64,000 nt of DNA, taken from assembly GCA_032207245.1 (NCBI GenBank), contig CM063509.1:97287141-97351140 (forward strand), given 5' to 3'. Shown here piece after piece: positions 36,619 to 47,297 of the stretch. Source of the DNA: Pardosa pseudoannulata. Its lineage: Eukaryota > Arthropoda > Arachnida > Araneae > Lycosidae. Positions within the stretch are counted from its first letter, which is position 1; each line of letters opens with the position of its first letter. The notes beneath the pieces were generated by a model. The model had not been told where the DNA came from. It did no database searches and worked only from the letters and a program-made list of their open reading frames with translations. The position numbers and the translations under genes are program-made.

Positions 36619-36718
36619 NNNNNNNNNNNNNNNNNNNNNNNNNNNNNNNNNNNNNNNNNNNNNNNNNNNNNNNNNNNNNNNNNNNNNNNNNNNNNNNNNN
36701 NNNNNNNNNNNNNNNNNN
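36619..36718. other. Assembly gap of 100 N
   Basis: Exactly 100 Ns, a conventional scaffold-gap placeholder. Real length unknown. The open frames running through it are meaningless. Confidence 0.99.
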
Positions 36719-38499
36719 ATGGACCAAGAATTTACGACCCTTTGGCAACCCATCGTTGGGGTATGGTCGTTATAGCTTGCTACGTATCTTTATTTTGGCG
36801 CTTAGGATAACTTATGTATCTACAAAATTTATTTGTTAATATGTTTCTAAGTTGCTCGGAAAGATGTGTTTGTTTATATCTAGTATGTAAAATTAACCCA
36901 TATATACTAACTAGTCTTAAATGATAAATAAAATAAACCCTGTTAATATCTCTATCCTACTGAATAAAAATAACGAAATAATGTTTTGTATAGATTAATA
37001 TTGTTTCATTTCTTCTTTTAGACTGTTTTAAATGTGCATATGTTTGTAGTAATACATTAAGTTACGTTTGAATGACTGAATATTTTAGAATACTTACAAA
37101 TAAATATTTTAACTGTTAAATTTATTTATTATTATTATTTCTTCAAATAAAGTGTATAACATTTAAAAGTCAAGGGAAAAAAAGTTTTAAATCAACATTT
37201 CAGTGTAATTTTGAATTAAAACTACATCTTATAATCCAATACGGAACATAAATTATGTTTTAATTCACTGCATATAAATTAATATTATGATCAATTTAAT
37301 AGTTTTTAGCACTAAGATATTTTTTTCACACAAATGCTTATTTTTCTGATTTCAGTGTATTCTGTTTGACTATATCTAGTGGAAAAAGTGAAACCAGTGA
37401 CTGAATTACAAGCTGCCTTCACCCTGTTTAAAAAAAATTCTTAAATGTTAGTTTGAAAATATATTTACTGATTATATCAATTATAGATCAGGGTTCTCCG
37501 AAAATCCTTATTTAACCATGCCTTTCTTCAATAATAATACTAATTGGTATAGGGAACCACAACCCTATATCTGCAGTACCATGTTACAAGCAAAAAACAC
37601 TCTTGAAAAATTGTTAGTTTTCTATAATCTGCTTTTCATTTTGTCTTATTAAATATATGCAATTTGCTAACGTTACTAAATTATTGCATTGTAGAATTGA
37701 CTACTAACTATTATTAATATATCTCTTATATGTTACAAGAAATTTAGTATTGTAGCCGTGTAAGCTAACATTTTAAATATATTTATTATTGTTTTAAAAC
37801 GTTTTCTTAATAAGCTTATAACGAGTAACCAACAAATTAAAATTGATATATGAAATTTGTAAAAATAAGAATCGAAGATTTAATAATCAGCCTTTGTATA
37901 TATATTTAATTTTTAAAAATTTTTGTTTTTTTAAATATAAATAAAATAATCGAATAACATAATAATAAATTTTTTCAAAACATACATTTGTTTATTTTAA
38001 AAGTCTAAAAATACAAATTCAGCTATGAAACAGCCATTTAGTTTTATTTACAGTAAAATCCAGTTTTTCTTACAATATCAAGAATGAAAAATCAGCAAAC
38101 ATTGGTGAAACCTAAAGCGGAAATTTTTCAAACATTCATGTACACTTTAGAGTCAGTTATTTTACAATTTGTTTCTGTGTAACAAAAAAAATTTAATGCA
38201 AAGGCTATGAATGAATTATTTTAATATTTTTACAGGGGTATCATCAAACACATAATTGCTCAATTCATGCATGTAAATTAACAATATTCAAAATTTAACA
38301 AAAAGGGGTATTACACAATAAATACAAATACAACACTTAAATCCTTACAAAAATTCCATATGAAGGACTGAATAGACTGAGTGGTGAGAAATGAGTTTGC
38401 AGACACTACAGCCAGTCTCTCAGACCTTATCCACCAGAGGATAAAAAAAAAAAAAAAAATGTATGAAATTGAAAATGTTAGTCCTGAATTAAACATTGA

Positions 38500-38990
38500 T
38501 AAATAAATTTTCTAAAAAAAGTGGGCATTAATTGCAGCTTTTAAATTTGCTACAATTAATGCCCAATGAATTCCATTTAATCTTAACGATTAAATGGAAT
38601 CAATAAATATTCTTTTCACACAATACTATCTATCACTTTCCTATTGACACATTTAGATTGATAAACAGCTAATGAAAGACAGGAACTAATAGACATAAAA
38701 TTACTGTGACCATTTACAATTTTTAACAAAAAAGCATCTATAATGGTATTATAAAGCCACCCCCTTTTAAATATGCTTGAAAAATATTTTAAAAAATTTT
38801 CTTCTTCATCACTTATGAAAGGGTCTATAGATTTTAACATATATGGTGTTAGTTCTATATCATAAACCTTAAGATGTGTAGAAGTCATTGTTTTATTACT
38901 AAAATCGTTTAACTTCAGATCAAAAAATGACACATGATTAGAATCTTGAGATATAATACAGGTTGAATAATAGATGAGATGAATAATATA
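38500..38990 (-). pseudogene. Ulp1/C48-type cysteine protease, degenerate
   Basis: The 105-codon frame 38933-38616 includes RGWLYNTIIDAFLLKI, the Ulp1 substrate-binding start (W-L-x-D/N-x-I-I-x-x-F). After a stop, KEYLLIPFN and then, in a shifted phase, IHWALIVANLK follow. The latter is the catalytic HW block of C48 peptidases, which cleave SUMO-like or viral/transposon precursor proteins. The Asp and the Q/C motifs downstream are not recognisable. The break between IPFN and HW coincides with a small inverted duplication. Confidence 0.65.
38522..38600. repeat. Two adjacent perfect hairpins
   Basis: TGGGCATTAATTG (38522-38534) pairs with CAATTAATGCCCA (38553-38565), loop 18. ATTCCATTTAATC (38570-38582) pairs with GATTAAATGGAAT (38588-38600), loop 5. 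Both lie within the degenerate protease sequence. Confidence 0.9.
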
Positions 38991-39817
38991 ATACAGGAAT
39001 GATAAAATTCAAACAATACCAAGTACAATGTGCACGCAACAATATTAAAAGCACATGCAATGACAATAAAAGAAAAAAATAAATATTAATTATAATGTTA
39101 ATATCTTACCTGTACTTTTAAAGCTAATAAACAAATTATTTACTCTCAAACAGTAAACTTACAAAGAATTAGAATATTAATCGAATAACTTTTAAAATAA
39201 TTTATAAAATCAACAAAAATGCCAGGAAGCCAAGCCTGCATTATCTATGCGATAAAAACATTACTATCATTGATATTTATCGCGAAATCATACAAGAAAT
39301 TGGTATTACATTGTATACAACACAGCTATGACGCTCAATAGTTAAAATCGAATACTACCACGTGCACCGTGTACAATATACAAGATATAGCAAGATATAG
39401 AAAAATTGTAGATATCATGCTTTAGGTGTTAATTTGATGAAATTAATATTTAAAATCAAACAATAAAACACGATGTGATTTCAATACATATAATACATCT
39501 ATAGTGATGATTTGTAAAACTCAAACAATACCACGTGCATTGGGAATAAAACAGAAAAATAAAAAAGAAATAACAATAAAAGAAATAAAATAATCATAAT
39601 ACTAATAATAATATATACCAATAATTGTTTCATACCTGAAAAACTCTAACAAAAATATAGATCTAATAACAAAGATCTAATTAACAAAAATATAAGAAAT
39701 CAAGCAGCTAAATTGGATATCCACCGACAGCTCGGATCCTTCGAACGAAACGAGTATAGTGGCTAGGATTAACTACCTTGGCGTCGGTTACTAACCTTGG
39801 CGTGGAAACTAACGCAC
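38934..39817. other. Interior of the Ulp1-bearing element, nothing further recognised
   Basis: AT-rich; no transposase core motif was found. A short GC-richer part (39710-39820) adjoins the right terminus. Confidence 0.4.
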
Positions 39818-40594
39818 GCCAAAAGGTCGTAAATTCTTGGCTCATGTCGTCCTATATTGTATAAAACTCACTTCTTACTACAGGAGAGTGTGTGTCCAGC
39901 ATTCCTCCAACTCCGACGCATGCGCATTTGATGTCTACCCCCCAAAAGAGAAAGAAACAGTCAATCTTCCAGTCTCAGTACAGGTGTCAATATTTGGCGC
40001 AGTATCGAAACTTTAGCAAATCAATTTTGAAATATTTTTTATGTATACTTTAATGCTTTACTCTTTATATTAATTTCGGAATTAAGACATCCAATGCATG
40101 ACTTCTTACAACACTTATATATTCATATTTTATTCTTAAATAGAAGACAAAAAACTACATTTTTAATATCAGTTATACAGTAGTTATCATTTTTGGATGG
40201 ATTTATTCTGTTGTTTACAATCCTCAAAGTGCTAATGACAAATTAAGAAGATTAGAAATTTAGAATATGTTGCCAATAAAAATTATCTTGACATGCATTT
40301 AACATTATAAAAGATTTCATTCCTTTTGTCGTCAGTCAGTTATTTAAGTGTACAAGTGATACAAAAATATTAATTTGATGAGACCCTAGCTGTCAAATTA
40401 TGTACAAATAACTATATATTCATATCTTAACTATTTAAAAATTAATCTAGAATTTCTCAATTTTATTCAGCAATTTTTAAATTTTATTACAGAGTTCAAA
40501 CTATGTTTTACACTATGTATATACAACCAGAATAAATAGACTAATTACTTTATAGCAAAATTTACTTTTACTGCTCAGTAGAATTAAACATAGT

Positions 40595-40872
40595 TGTAGC
40601 GTTACGCACTGGAACGGAACAACTCAAAAATGTTGAAGCAGGGCTGACATCTACCCGATGTCGTATTTCGACAGATTAACTAATTATACTGAATAAAACA
40701 TAGTATGTGACACATAACGAACATTTAATGAACCACACTAAAACATTACGAACTACATAGACAAAGGTTACAAGGTCTACTGCAAAACAAGGAATCATCG
40801 AGTATATGACGTCAACTCGCGCGGGATAAGCGCGACACATGATTGGTGGGTGAGGCGCTGCCATTCGCAACA
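40595..40872 (-). repeat. BEL 3' LTR
   Basis: 278 bp, TGTAGCG...GCAACA in plus orientation, identical to the LTR at 46170-46447. The adjacent 40873-40887 complements a purine-rich AAAAAGGGGGGAGGA, the polypurine tract. Confidence 0.97.
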
Positions 40873-40899
40873 TCCTCCCCCCTTTTTGAGGAGCTGGAT

Positions 40900-41095
40900 A
40901 GCTACTCAAAAAATCAGTTAAAGTCACTAAGTTCAGTTTCTTAGGTTTCTTTATGGCACGACCACACCTGGTAACTTGAGGTTGCGTGACATCTGAAGAG
41001 TCTGGACTCGGAGATTTCACAGATTCGGTCCGTTGAATATTCTTCAGTGGTAAACTCTCCAAGTCATTTCCACTAAACTTCAAGCGGAAACACAC
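40900..41095 (-). pseudogene. Probable C-terminal tail of BEL polyprotein, out of frame
   Basis: In the phase next to the integrase end, the translation reads through GNDLESLPLKNIQRTE to TRCGRAIKKPKKLNL. A basic R-x-G-R-x-I-K-x-P block near the very end is common in BEL/Pao polyproteins. If so, another one-base shift lies at the LEV stop (41073-41085). The rest of the frame into the LTR is not coding. Confidence 0.45.
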
Positions 41096-41594
41096 GTTGA
41101 ATTGGACGCACTATTGTCGAAGACTGAGTTTTTAATTTAAGAGTTCTTACTAGTCCATCCTTACCCGGAATTACCTCTAACACCCGGGCTAAAGGCCACT
41201 GGAGGCGTTTTTTCACATCGTCCCCAATCATGACGATATCACCAGGACGAATGTTAGACGACCGAGGATTTTGTTTTTGTCGCTGAATTAGCAAACCCAA
41301 ATATTCGTTCCTAAATCGCTTTCTCAATTCCGCGATTACTTTGGATCGAAATCGTAATCGCTTGCGGTAGTGATTAGCATCCCGCAGATCTAAATCTTTA
41401 ACGTCGACAGTCAATCTGTCAATCAGAAACATCGCGGGAGTAATTGGCGTGAGATCTTGCATGTCTTCGGAAAGATATGTCAATGGACGGGAGTTAACAA
41501 CCTTTTCGCACTCGCACAAGATTGTCATTAGCTCTTCATATGTGAATATTGCTTTACCTAAAGATCTCCGAAGAAGCTCCTTCACTGTTCTCAC
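41073..41594 (-). CDS. BEL integrase C-terminal part with DUF5641
   Basis: 173 residues beginning MRTVKELLRRSLGKAIFTYEEL (helix after the integrase core), then VVNSRPLTYLSED and the DUF5641 module: a basic RKRLRFRSKV segment, RNEYLGLLIQRQ, RPGDIVMIGDD, WPLARVLEVIPGKDG and a final RVFPLEV. DUF5641 is found at the C-terminus of BEL/Pao integrases. It is separated from the core by a one-base length change in a G7 run (41631-41637 on the plus strand). Confidence 0.85.
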   Translation of the reverse strand: MRTVKELLRRSLGKAIFTYEELMTILCECEKVVNSRPLTYLSEDMQDLTPITPAMFLIDRLTVDVKDLDLRDANHYRKRLRFRSKVIAELRKRFRNEYLGLLIQRQKQNPRSSNIRPGDIVMIGDDVKKRLQWPLARVLEVIPGKDGLVRTLKLKTQSSTIVRPIQRVFPLEV

Positions 41595-42984
41595 CAGCCT
41601 CTCCCAGAAACCACCCCACCATGCAGCTGTGGGGGGGTATAAATTTCCACGTTATACGTTGTATTTCTGCATAACGGGAAACTTCGTTCCAATCGATAGC
41701 AGCTAACTCGTTATATGCTCCTCTAAAATTTGTACCGTTGTCTGAATATATTACTCGAGGTCTTCCTCTTCTAGCTACAAAACGGCGAAAAGACAACAAA
41801 AAGGGATCAGAAGAGAGTGAAGAGACCAATTCAAGATGGACAGCGCGGAATAGGGCACAGGTATAGAGGACAATCCATACTTTACTACCATGTTTTAAGT
41901 ACAAAGGACCAGCCAAATCTATCCCTACAACTTCAAACACAGCTGCATCTTCTACTCGATCAGCAGGTAGGGAAACCGGATCAGTCATTGGAGATTTACT
42001 TTTAAATCGCCGGCACTTAACACAAGCATTCCATATTTTTCTGACAGTTTTCCTGCCACCTTGTATCCAATATTTTTCACGAATTATGCTGAGAAGTAAC
42101 TGTGTACCAGCATGATAATTCTCAGTGTGAAAATGCTCTATAAGTCTTTGCGTGAAGATACAATTGTTAGGTAGTAGGATTGGCGATAGAAAATGGGGAG
42201 CATCTATACGCTCCGTAATTCGAGTCTTTACACGCAAGATATCATTGCCATCTTTAAATACACACAGGTTAGGTATTGACTTTTCATCTGGAAAGCTATG
42301 AGCTTGTACGGATCGGATTAGTCGGATCTCAGCATTCTCTACCTCCTCTAGGCTTAATTCTCCCCCTTTTCTTTGATTAATACTACTTCTTGCATTGTTA
42401 ACAAATCGTAGGACCCAAGCAACTAATCTTAAAACTGAATGAAATTTAGAAAATTTCTCAGCGTACCATGGTACCTTTTCCTCTGCCAAATTTAGATTAC
42501 ATAATCTAACCCTTTTCCTTTCTGAAGAGATTTCGGAAGTCTCGCAATTATTTAATTCAGTGACGGGCCAGGTGTCTGGAGATTCTACTAACCACGAAGG
42601 GCCCATCCACCAGTGTGACTCAACTAAATGGCTAGGTGAACACCCTCGGGAGATTAAATCAGCTGGATTAATTTTCCCTGGCACATGTCGCCACTCGCAA
42701 TCAGGAAAAAGTGTCTTTATTTCTTTAATTCTATTCGATACAAAAACTGACCACCCCCCTTTATTCATCAACCAATATAAAGCAACCATGGAATCACTCC
42801 AAAAAATAGTTTCCATTTCTGTAATGTTAAGAGCTTGCTGCACCGAATGTGCTAACCTTGCACCTATACAGCATGCCATAAGCTCTAATCTGGGGATAGT
42901 CATCTGCTTTAAAGGGGCCACTCTTGATTTTGCTCTGACAAGCATGACCTTTACACCTTGGGAAGTATCTGATCTTAGAAACAC
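41554..42984 (-). CDS. BEL RNase H part, integrase zinc-binding and catalytic core
   Basis: This frame really continues upstream to about 43018, where it joins the preceding one after a single-base break. It begins in RNase H (RVAPLKQMTIPRLELMACCIGA, FWSDSMVALYWL), followed by an H2C2 zinc-binding domain (H-x3-4-H in HFHTENYHAGTQ, then CVKC) and an rve core with VGIDLAGPL and VIYSDNGTNFRGA, giving two catalytic Asp. The third acidic residue lies at or after the frame break near 41635. The integrase inserts the cDNA copy into host DNA. Confidence 0.92.
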   Translation of the reverse strand: MFLRSDTSQGVKVMLVRAKSRVAPLKQMTIPRLELMACCIGARLAHSVQQALNITEMETIFWSDSMVALYWLMNKGGWSVFVSNRIKEIKTLFPDCEWRHVPGKINPADLISRGCSPSHLVESHWWMGPSWLVESPDTWPVTELNNCETSEISSERKRVRLCNLNLAEEKVPWYAEKFSKFHSVLRLVAWVLRFVNNARSSINQRKGGELSLEEVENAEIRLIRSVQAHSFPDEKSIPNLCVFKDGNDILRVKTRITERIDAPHFLSPILLPNNCIFTQRLIEHFHTENYHAGTQLLLSIIREKYWIQGGRKTVRKIWNACVKCRRFKSKSPMTDPVSLPADRVEDAAVFEVVGIDLAGPLYLKHGSKVWIVLYTCALFRAVHLELVSSLSSDPFLLSFRRFVARRGRPRVIYSDNGTNFRGAYNELAAIDWNEVSRYAEIQRITWKFIPPHSCMVGWFLGEAGENSEGASSEIFR

Positions 42985-45900
42985 GCAAGTTGCGTATGCC
43001 TCTTTACAAGCATCATCACAAACACGTGCATCTGAGTGGTATCGTTAATTTCAAAATAACGCGGAATTTCAATATCTGCCAGCCTATCCACTTCACTCCA
43101 CCACTTTAGAAAGGGTTTTACAACATTATCTGGCAAAGGTGAATCCCATGATAATTTCAATTTCCAGGTATTCTGCAACAGTATTTTAGGAAGCAGAGTT
43201 GCAGAACATAAAATGCCGAGTGGGTCAAAAATTTTCTGTACAGTGGCTAAAATAAACCTTTTTGTTACATTACAATCCGATTTTAGATCTTCCACACAAA
43301 TATTGCATTTTAAAACATCCCTGTCAAGATCCCATAACATTCCTAAAACTTTCGTCGCTCCCGTGCTCTTAGATAGGTACTGACATTCAACATTACTCTC
43401 CCAATTTCGTAAATTAAAACAACTCCGGGACAAAATTGCGCTAGCCTTCAAAATAAATTCTTCTTGCTGTCTAACATCATTCACTCCCGCGACGCAGTTA
43501 TCAACATAAAACGAAAGTTTCAACTTATCGGCTATTTCCGAATCTTCAGCTGGCACATGTTCCAGCAAGTGTGAAAGTGCCGCAGCTAACATAAAAGGGC
43601 TCGATGACACACCAAATACCACTCGAGAATGTCGATACACAATGTGCTCATTTTCTGTGGGGTAAAAGAACCTCAAAAAATCTCTGTGCTCAGGGGCTAT
43701 CCCCAATTGCAGAAAAGCCTTTTCAATATCCCCAGAAATTCCTATAGGATAACTTCTAAACCTATCAGTTATATCCGGTATTTGCTCGATTAAATTTGGA
43801 CCTTTGTGTAATAAATCATTTAATGAACTCTTTCCAGTTTCCCGAGCCGAAGCGTCGAAAACTGGCCGTATTTTTGTGGTGCTACTATCGGTTTTCACAA
43901 CCGGTCGGTGTGGCAAAAAATGAGAAGTTTCGTTTTCACTCTCGATTTTTTCTATTATTTTTAATTCTTCCCATTCTCTAAATACGGCTTTATAATCATC
44001 TAAAAGCCCATTCCGTTGTACGCGTTCGCACATTTTTGTATGCCGTTTCCATGCCAGTTCTTTATTGGAAGGCAATTCGATTGTATCTGATTTAAAAGGT
44101 AAACAAAGTTCGTATCTGCCATCCGGCAGAATCTTCATACTTTTTTCAAATTCCTCTACCACCTTTAAATGCTCATTACTTTTATTCAAACTCTGAACTG
44201 GGTCAAGGATCCCGATGCTCACGAGATCCCACAACTCATTGATAGACGAATTCGAAACATATAAAGAAATAATATTCAAAACAGTATCAGATGTTGTATT
44301 ACATTTACTAAGCATTTCCTGTTTCCCCATTAGAATAAATCCTAACCGCGTGTTTAACAAAAACAAGCCTGAATTCAGTTTGATAGGTTTGTCCATAAAC
44401 AAAGACCCTATTACATCAACTCCCAAGAGCAGATCTATCTCGTTATTAGGCGCCTCACAGTCTGATAGAATAATCCCTTTTTCATTTAACTCTTTCATAA
44501 CATCAGGAGAGTTGATTTTTGGCACACTGCCACAAATTCTCTCTTCGGAAAGAGCTTCAACGCTTAAACTGAAAGAGTCATCTAACGAACTAATAACCAA
44601 TTGATAAACATCATGTATCTGACTCGGCGTTTCTCTTCCGCCAAATAGCATATGCTGCATTTTTACTTTGTTAGTTGATTTAATGCCTAATTTCTCGATT
44701 ACATGCTTTGAGGCATAAGAATACTGAGATCCGCTATCAACGAGCGTTCGACATGTTTCAACTCTGTCATTCGCATGTATTTTTACAATTAAAGTCATTA
44801 GGTAAACATTATGCTTAACACAACTATTAGATAATGAATTAACTTCTATGACATCAGAATTACTACTTTCTTTAGGATGGTCACATAATAAATAATGGTG
44901 CGGCTTAGCACAATATAAACACGAATTTTTCACTTTACAGAATTTTGAAAAGTGCGTGACAGAGAAACATGAAAAACAAGCTCTATGTTTCAGCAAACAT
45001 TTTTTCTTTTCATCTAAGGACATTTTCCTCGCTTCTAAACAGTCCTTGGCAGGATGTTTTCCATTACAAAAAACACAAAGTAAAATTCGCTTACCTGTGT
45101 TGGTTCTCGTGTTAGTGCTTACCAATGACGCTGCCGTTGGGTAATTATCCAATTTGTGTACTGCATCTTTCTTCTTTAAGTTAGAAGGAGATGCGAAACC
45201 CGTTCGCGCTAATTCAACCATTTCTTCTCCTTTTACTTCTTGCTTCAGAAAATTCATTAAATTCTCTAGTGAACGATTCTCAGCATCAGACGCTGGTTTC
45301 ATGTTTCTGCTTCTTTCCCATGCTAGCAATATTTCTTCTGGCAAACAGGATTCCACTAAAGGACTTAGAAAATCACCGTACTTTTCTTGCGTTCGCCCAA
45401 GACTCTCAAGGGCCCGTATCTTCGCTTCCAACTCGTCGTATAATGTCGGAAGATCTGTCTTGGAACGTCCGGTGACCGCATTTCTCATAACCATGGTGAG
45501 CAGGTCTCTAACATAAACTTGCACTAATAGATCCTCACGTCCGAATCTCTCCTTAAGCTGGGATATCGCCTTGGAATAATTATCCGCCGTCGCAGGGAAA
45601 CTCTCCACCACACGAGCTGCTTTCGATTTCGGAACTACGGCTTGCAGGAGGTACTGAAATTTATCCTCATTAGGGATACTTGCATCATCGTGGATTTTAC
45701 TAAACTGACTCCAGAATGACAAATAATCTTTTACATCGCCGTTAAACTTCTTCAGTTCTATCTTAGGTAGTTTGAACTTTCTCTTTTCAGAACATTCTAT
45801 TGCTATCGGTTCTTTCAAAGATAGCTGATCAATTCGCGAACATAGTTCGAAAAACTTATCTCTATATTCCTCGGCAGACAGGAAATCTTTCTCGTGTTCT

Positions 45901-46109
45901 TCGACGTCTTCTTCTTTCAGAATAAGGTCCGTAATATTTGCTTGGCATACTTCTAAGCGCGTAAATTTATCGCCAATTTGCGATTTCAAAACCAAAAGTC
46001 GATTGACATCCGGGCTCTCTTGGCAAAGTTCAGTCTCAATTTTATTCGCACAGGCCGTAAACGATGTACGAAACGATTTTCGTTGTGTTTTTAGCTGTGT
46101 CACATCCAT
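42975..46109 (-). CDS. BEL Gag, protease and reverse transcriptase
   Basis: 1,044 codons from ATG at 46109, 36 bp from the primer site. Residues ~105-220 match the DUF1759 Gag domain (KLPKIELKKFNGDVKDYLSF). Cys/His knuckles span ~345-420 (CVFCNGKHPAKDC, CFSCFSVTHFSKFC, CLYCAKPHHYLLC). The protease active site TLVDSGSQYSY is near residue 456. RT follows with RPVFDASA, ISGDIEKAFLQL and SFYVDNCVAG near residue 865; YVDN instead of YVDD also occurs in BEL relatives as I recall. The frame is lost near 43017-43021, at the entry to RNase H (after MHVF). Confidence 0.95.
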   Translation of the reverse strand: MDVTQLKTQRKSFRTSFTACANKIETELCQESPDVNRLLVLKSQIGDKFTRLEVCQANITDLILKEEDVEEHEKDFLSAEEYRDKFFELCSRIDQLSLKEPIAIECSEKRKFKLPKIELKKFNGDVKDYLSFWSQFSKIHDDASIPNEDKFQYLLQAVVPKSKAARVVESFPATADNYSKAISQLKERFGREDLLVQVYVRDLLTMVMRNAVTGRSKTDLPTLYDELEAKIRALESLGRTQEKYGDFLSPLVESCLPEEILLAWERSRNMKPASDAENRSLENLMNFLKQEVKGEEMVELARTGFASPSNLKKKDAVHKLDNYPTAASLVSTNTRTNTGKRILLCVFCNGKHPAKDCLEARKMSLDEKKKCLLKHRACFSCFSVTHFSKFCKVKNSCLYCAKPHHYLLCDHPKESSNSDVIEVNSLSNSCVKHNVYLMTLIVKIHANDRVETCRTLVDSGSQYSYASKHVIEKLGIKSTNKVKMQHMLFGGRETPSQIHDVYQLVISSLDDSFSLSVEALSEERICGSVPKINSPDVMKELNEKGIILSDCEAPNNEIDLLLGVDVIGSLFMDKPIKLNSGLFLLNTRLGFILMGKQEMLSKCNTTSDTVLNIISLYVSNSSINELWDLVSIGILDPVQSLNKSNEHLKVVEEFEKSMKILPDGRYELCLPFKSDTIELPSNKELAWKRHTKMCERVQRNGLLDDYKAVFREWEELKIIEKIESENETSHFLPHRPVVKTDSSTTKIRPVFDASARETGKSSLNDLLHKGPNLIEQIPDITDRFRSYPIGISGDIEKAFLQLGIAPEHRDFLRFFYPTENEHIVYRHSRVVFGVSSSPFMLAAALSHLLEHVPAEDSEIADKLKLSFYVDNCVAGVNDVRQQEEFILKASAILSRSCFNLRNWESNVECQYLSKSTGATKVLGMLWDLDRDVLKCNICVEDLKSDCNVTKRFILATVQKIFDPLGILCSATLLPKILLQNTWKLKLSWDSPLPDNVVKPFLKWWSEVDRLADIEIPRYFEINDTTQMHVFVMMLVKRHTQLACF

Positions 46110-46144
46110 TTCAGGCTCAAACTAATCAACTAGCTGTCGAAAAC

Positions 46145-46162
46145 GCCCCACGTTGGGCGCCA
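46145..46162 (-). other. BEL primer-binding site (tRNA-Lys)
   Basis: On the minus strand TGGCGCCCAACGTGGGGC begins seven bases after the 5' LTR. It is an 18-base complement of the 3' end of a tRNA-Lys of the Lys1,2 type, starting with the TGG that pairs with CCA. Confidence 0.85.
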
Positions 46163-46169
46163 GAAATTA

Positions 46170-46447
46170 TGTAGCGTTACGCACTGGAACGGAACAACTC
46201 AAAAATGTTGAAGCAGGGCTGACATCTACCCGATGTCGTATTTCGACAGATTAACTAATTATACTGAATAAAACATAGTATGTGACACATAACGAACATT
46301 TAATGAACCACACTAAAACATTACGAACTACATAGACAAAGGTTACAAGGTCTACTGCAAAACAAGGAATCATCGAGTATATGACGTCAACTCGCGCGGG
46401 ATAAGCGCGACACATGATTGGTGGGTGAGGCGCTGCCATTCGCAACA
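46170..46447 (-). repeat. BEL 5' LTR
   Basis: 278 bp identical to the LTR at 40595-40872; contains AATAAAACATAG-type AT segment in plus orientation and a GC-rich CGCGCGGGATAAGCGCG palindromic stretch. Confidence 0.97.
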
Positions 46448-47297
46448 ATAGTGTTAAAATATTTTTTTCCCAAAGAATGTTTATTCTTTAAAACTTTGAT
46501 AAATTTTTCCATATCCATTATTTTACCCTTTTAGAGTTATTAAACTTTTAGTAAATAACAAAAAATCATTAACTTTAATGAGGTTAATGGATAAATAAAT
46601 ATAACCTCATAAAAGTTAATGAATTTTTTAGTGGAAAATGCTCTAACAGCTATTTGTAAATTTATGGATATCTATATCCACTGCTCTATAGTCTATGTGG
46701 TAAACAGACATGATATCATTTATGTAATATTTTTACTACTCTAATTAGCTGTGTGAGTAGGCCTTTCAAAAATTATGCACTTCCAATTTAAATTGTCATA
46801 TGTTGATAAACTGCCCCCTATGCCAGGAATTTCCTAACAACATTTCTAGGATATGTGTAATTGACAAATTATGTTACAAAAAACATCCAATTTTTAGTTA
46901 ATTTGATGCATATTTTATTTATCAAAGTATAATTTTATCTTTATATGATAATATAACAAATTATAGCAAAACATTATTAAACAATGTTATACAAAAATTT
47001 ATGACCCATGGGTTTTTACTGACATAAATTAATAGTATTAAATAATTATCTCTTTAATAAGTATATGTTATGAAGAAAATGTTTGTTTGTATATTTGCTG
47101 GTGCTAATTAAAACATTGTTATAGATATAAATTTCGTGAATTTACAACATCATTTATAAAATTTCTCTTAATTTTGTGTGAAAATGCATTTATTTACAGA
47201 GATATAACTTATTTAAAGAATCAAACCAACATAGTTATTTAAAAAATAAAATTTTGATTAACTCTTTCATATTGAAACATTTAAAAAAATATGAAAC

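Larger units (their letters stand above)
36724..39840. mobile_element. Inverted-repeat DNA element with Ulp1 protease remnant
   Basis: The left end CCAAGAATTTACGACC extends through CTTTGGC; the right end is its inverse with one mismatch over 23 bp (36724-36746 and 39818-39840). The left flank is the assembly gap, so a target duplication cannot be tested. The interior is AT-rich, with a Ulp1-type cysteine protease remnant on the minus strand. Several DNA transposon superfamilies encode Ulp1-like proteases beside the transposase; no transposase was recognised here. Confidence 0.6.
40590..46452 (-). mobile_element. BEL/Pao LTR retrotransposon
   Basis: Body 40595-46447 on the minus strand, flanked by ATAGT (40590-40594 and 46448-46452). 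Copy A of the duplicated segment shows the unoccupied site around 33590-33600 with one ATAGT. Domain order Gag (DUF1759), zinc knuckles, protease (DUF1758), RT, Peptidase_A17-like region/RNase H, integrase, DUF5641 is diagnostic of BEL/Pao. The LTRs are identical, which means a very recent insertion; two or three single-base frame breaks remain. Confidence 0.97.

Noticed and set aside
36499..36810. 103-codon frame crossing the gap
   Set aside because: The frame runs through 100 Ns and is meaningless.
45154..45516. Plus-strand frames of 94-162 codons at 42560-45516
   Set aside because: They are antisense shadows of the BEL polyprotein, which has clear domain motifs on the minus strand.
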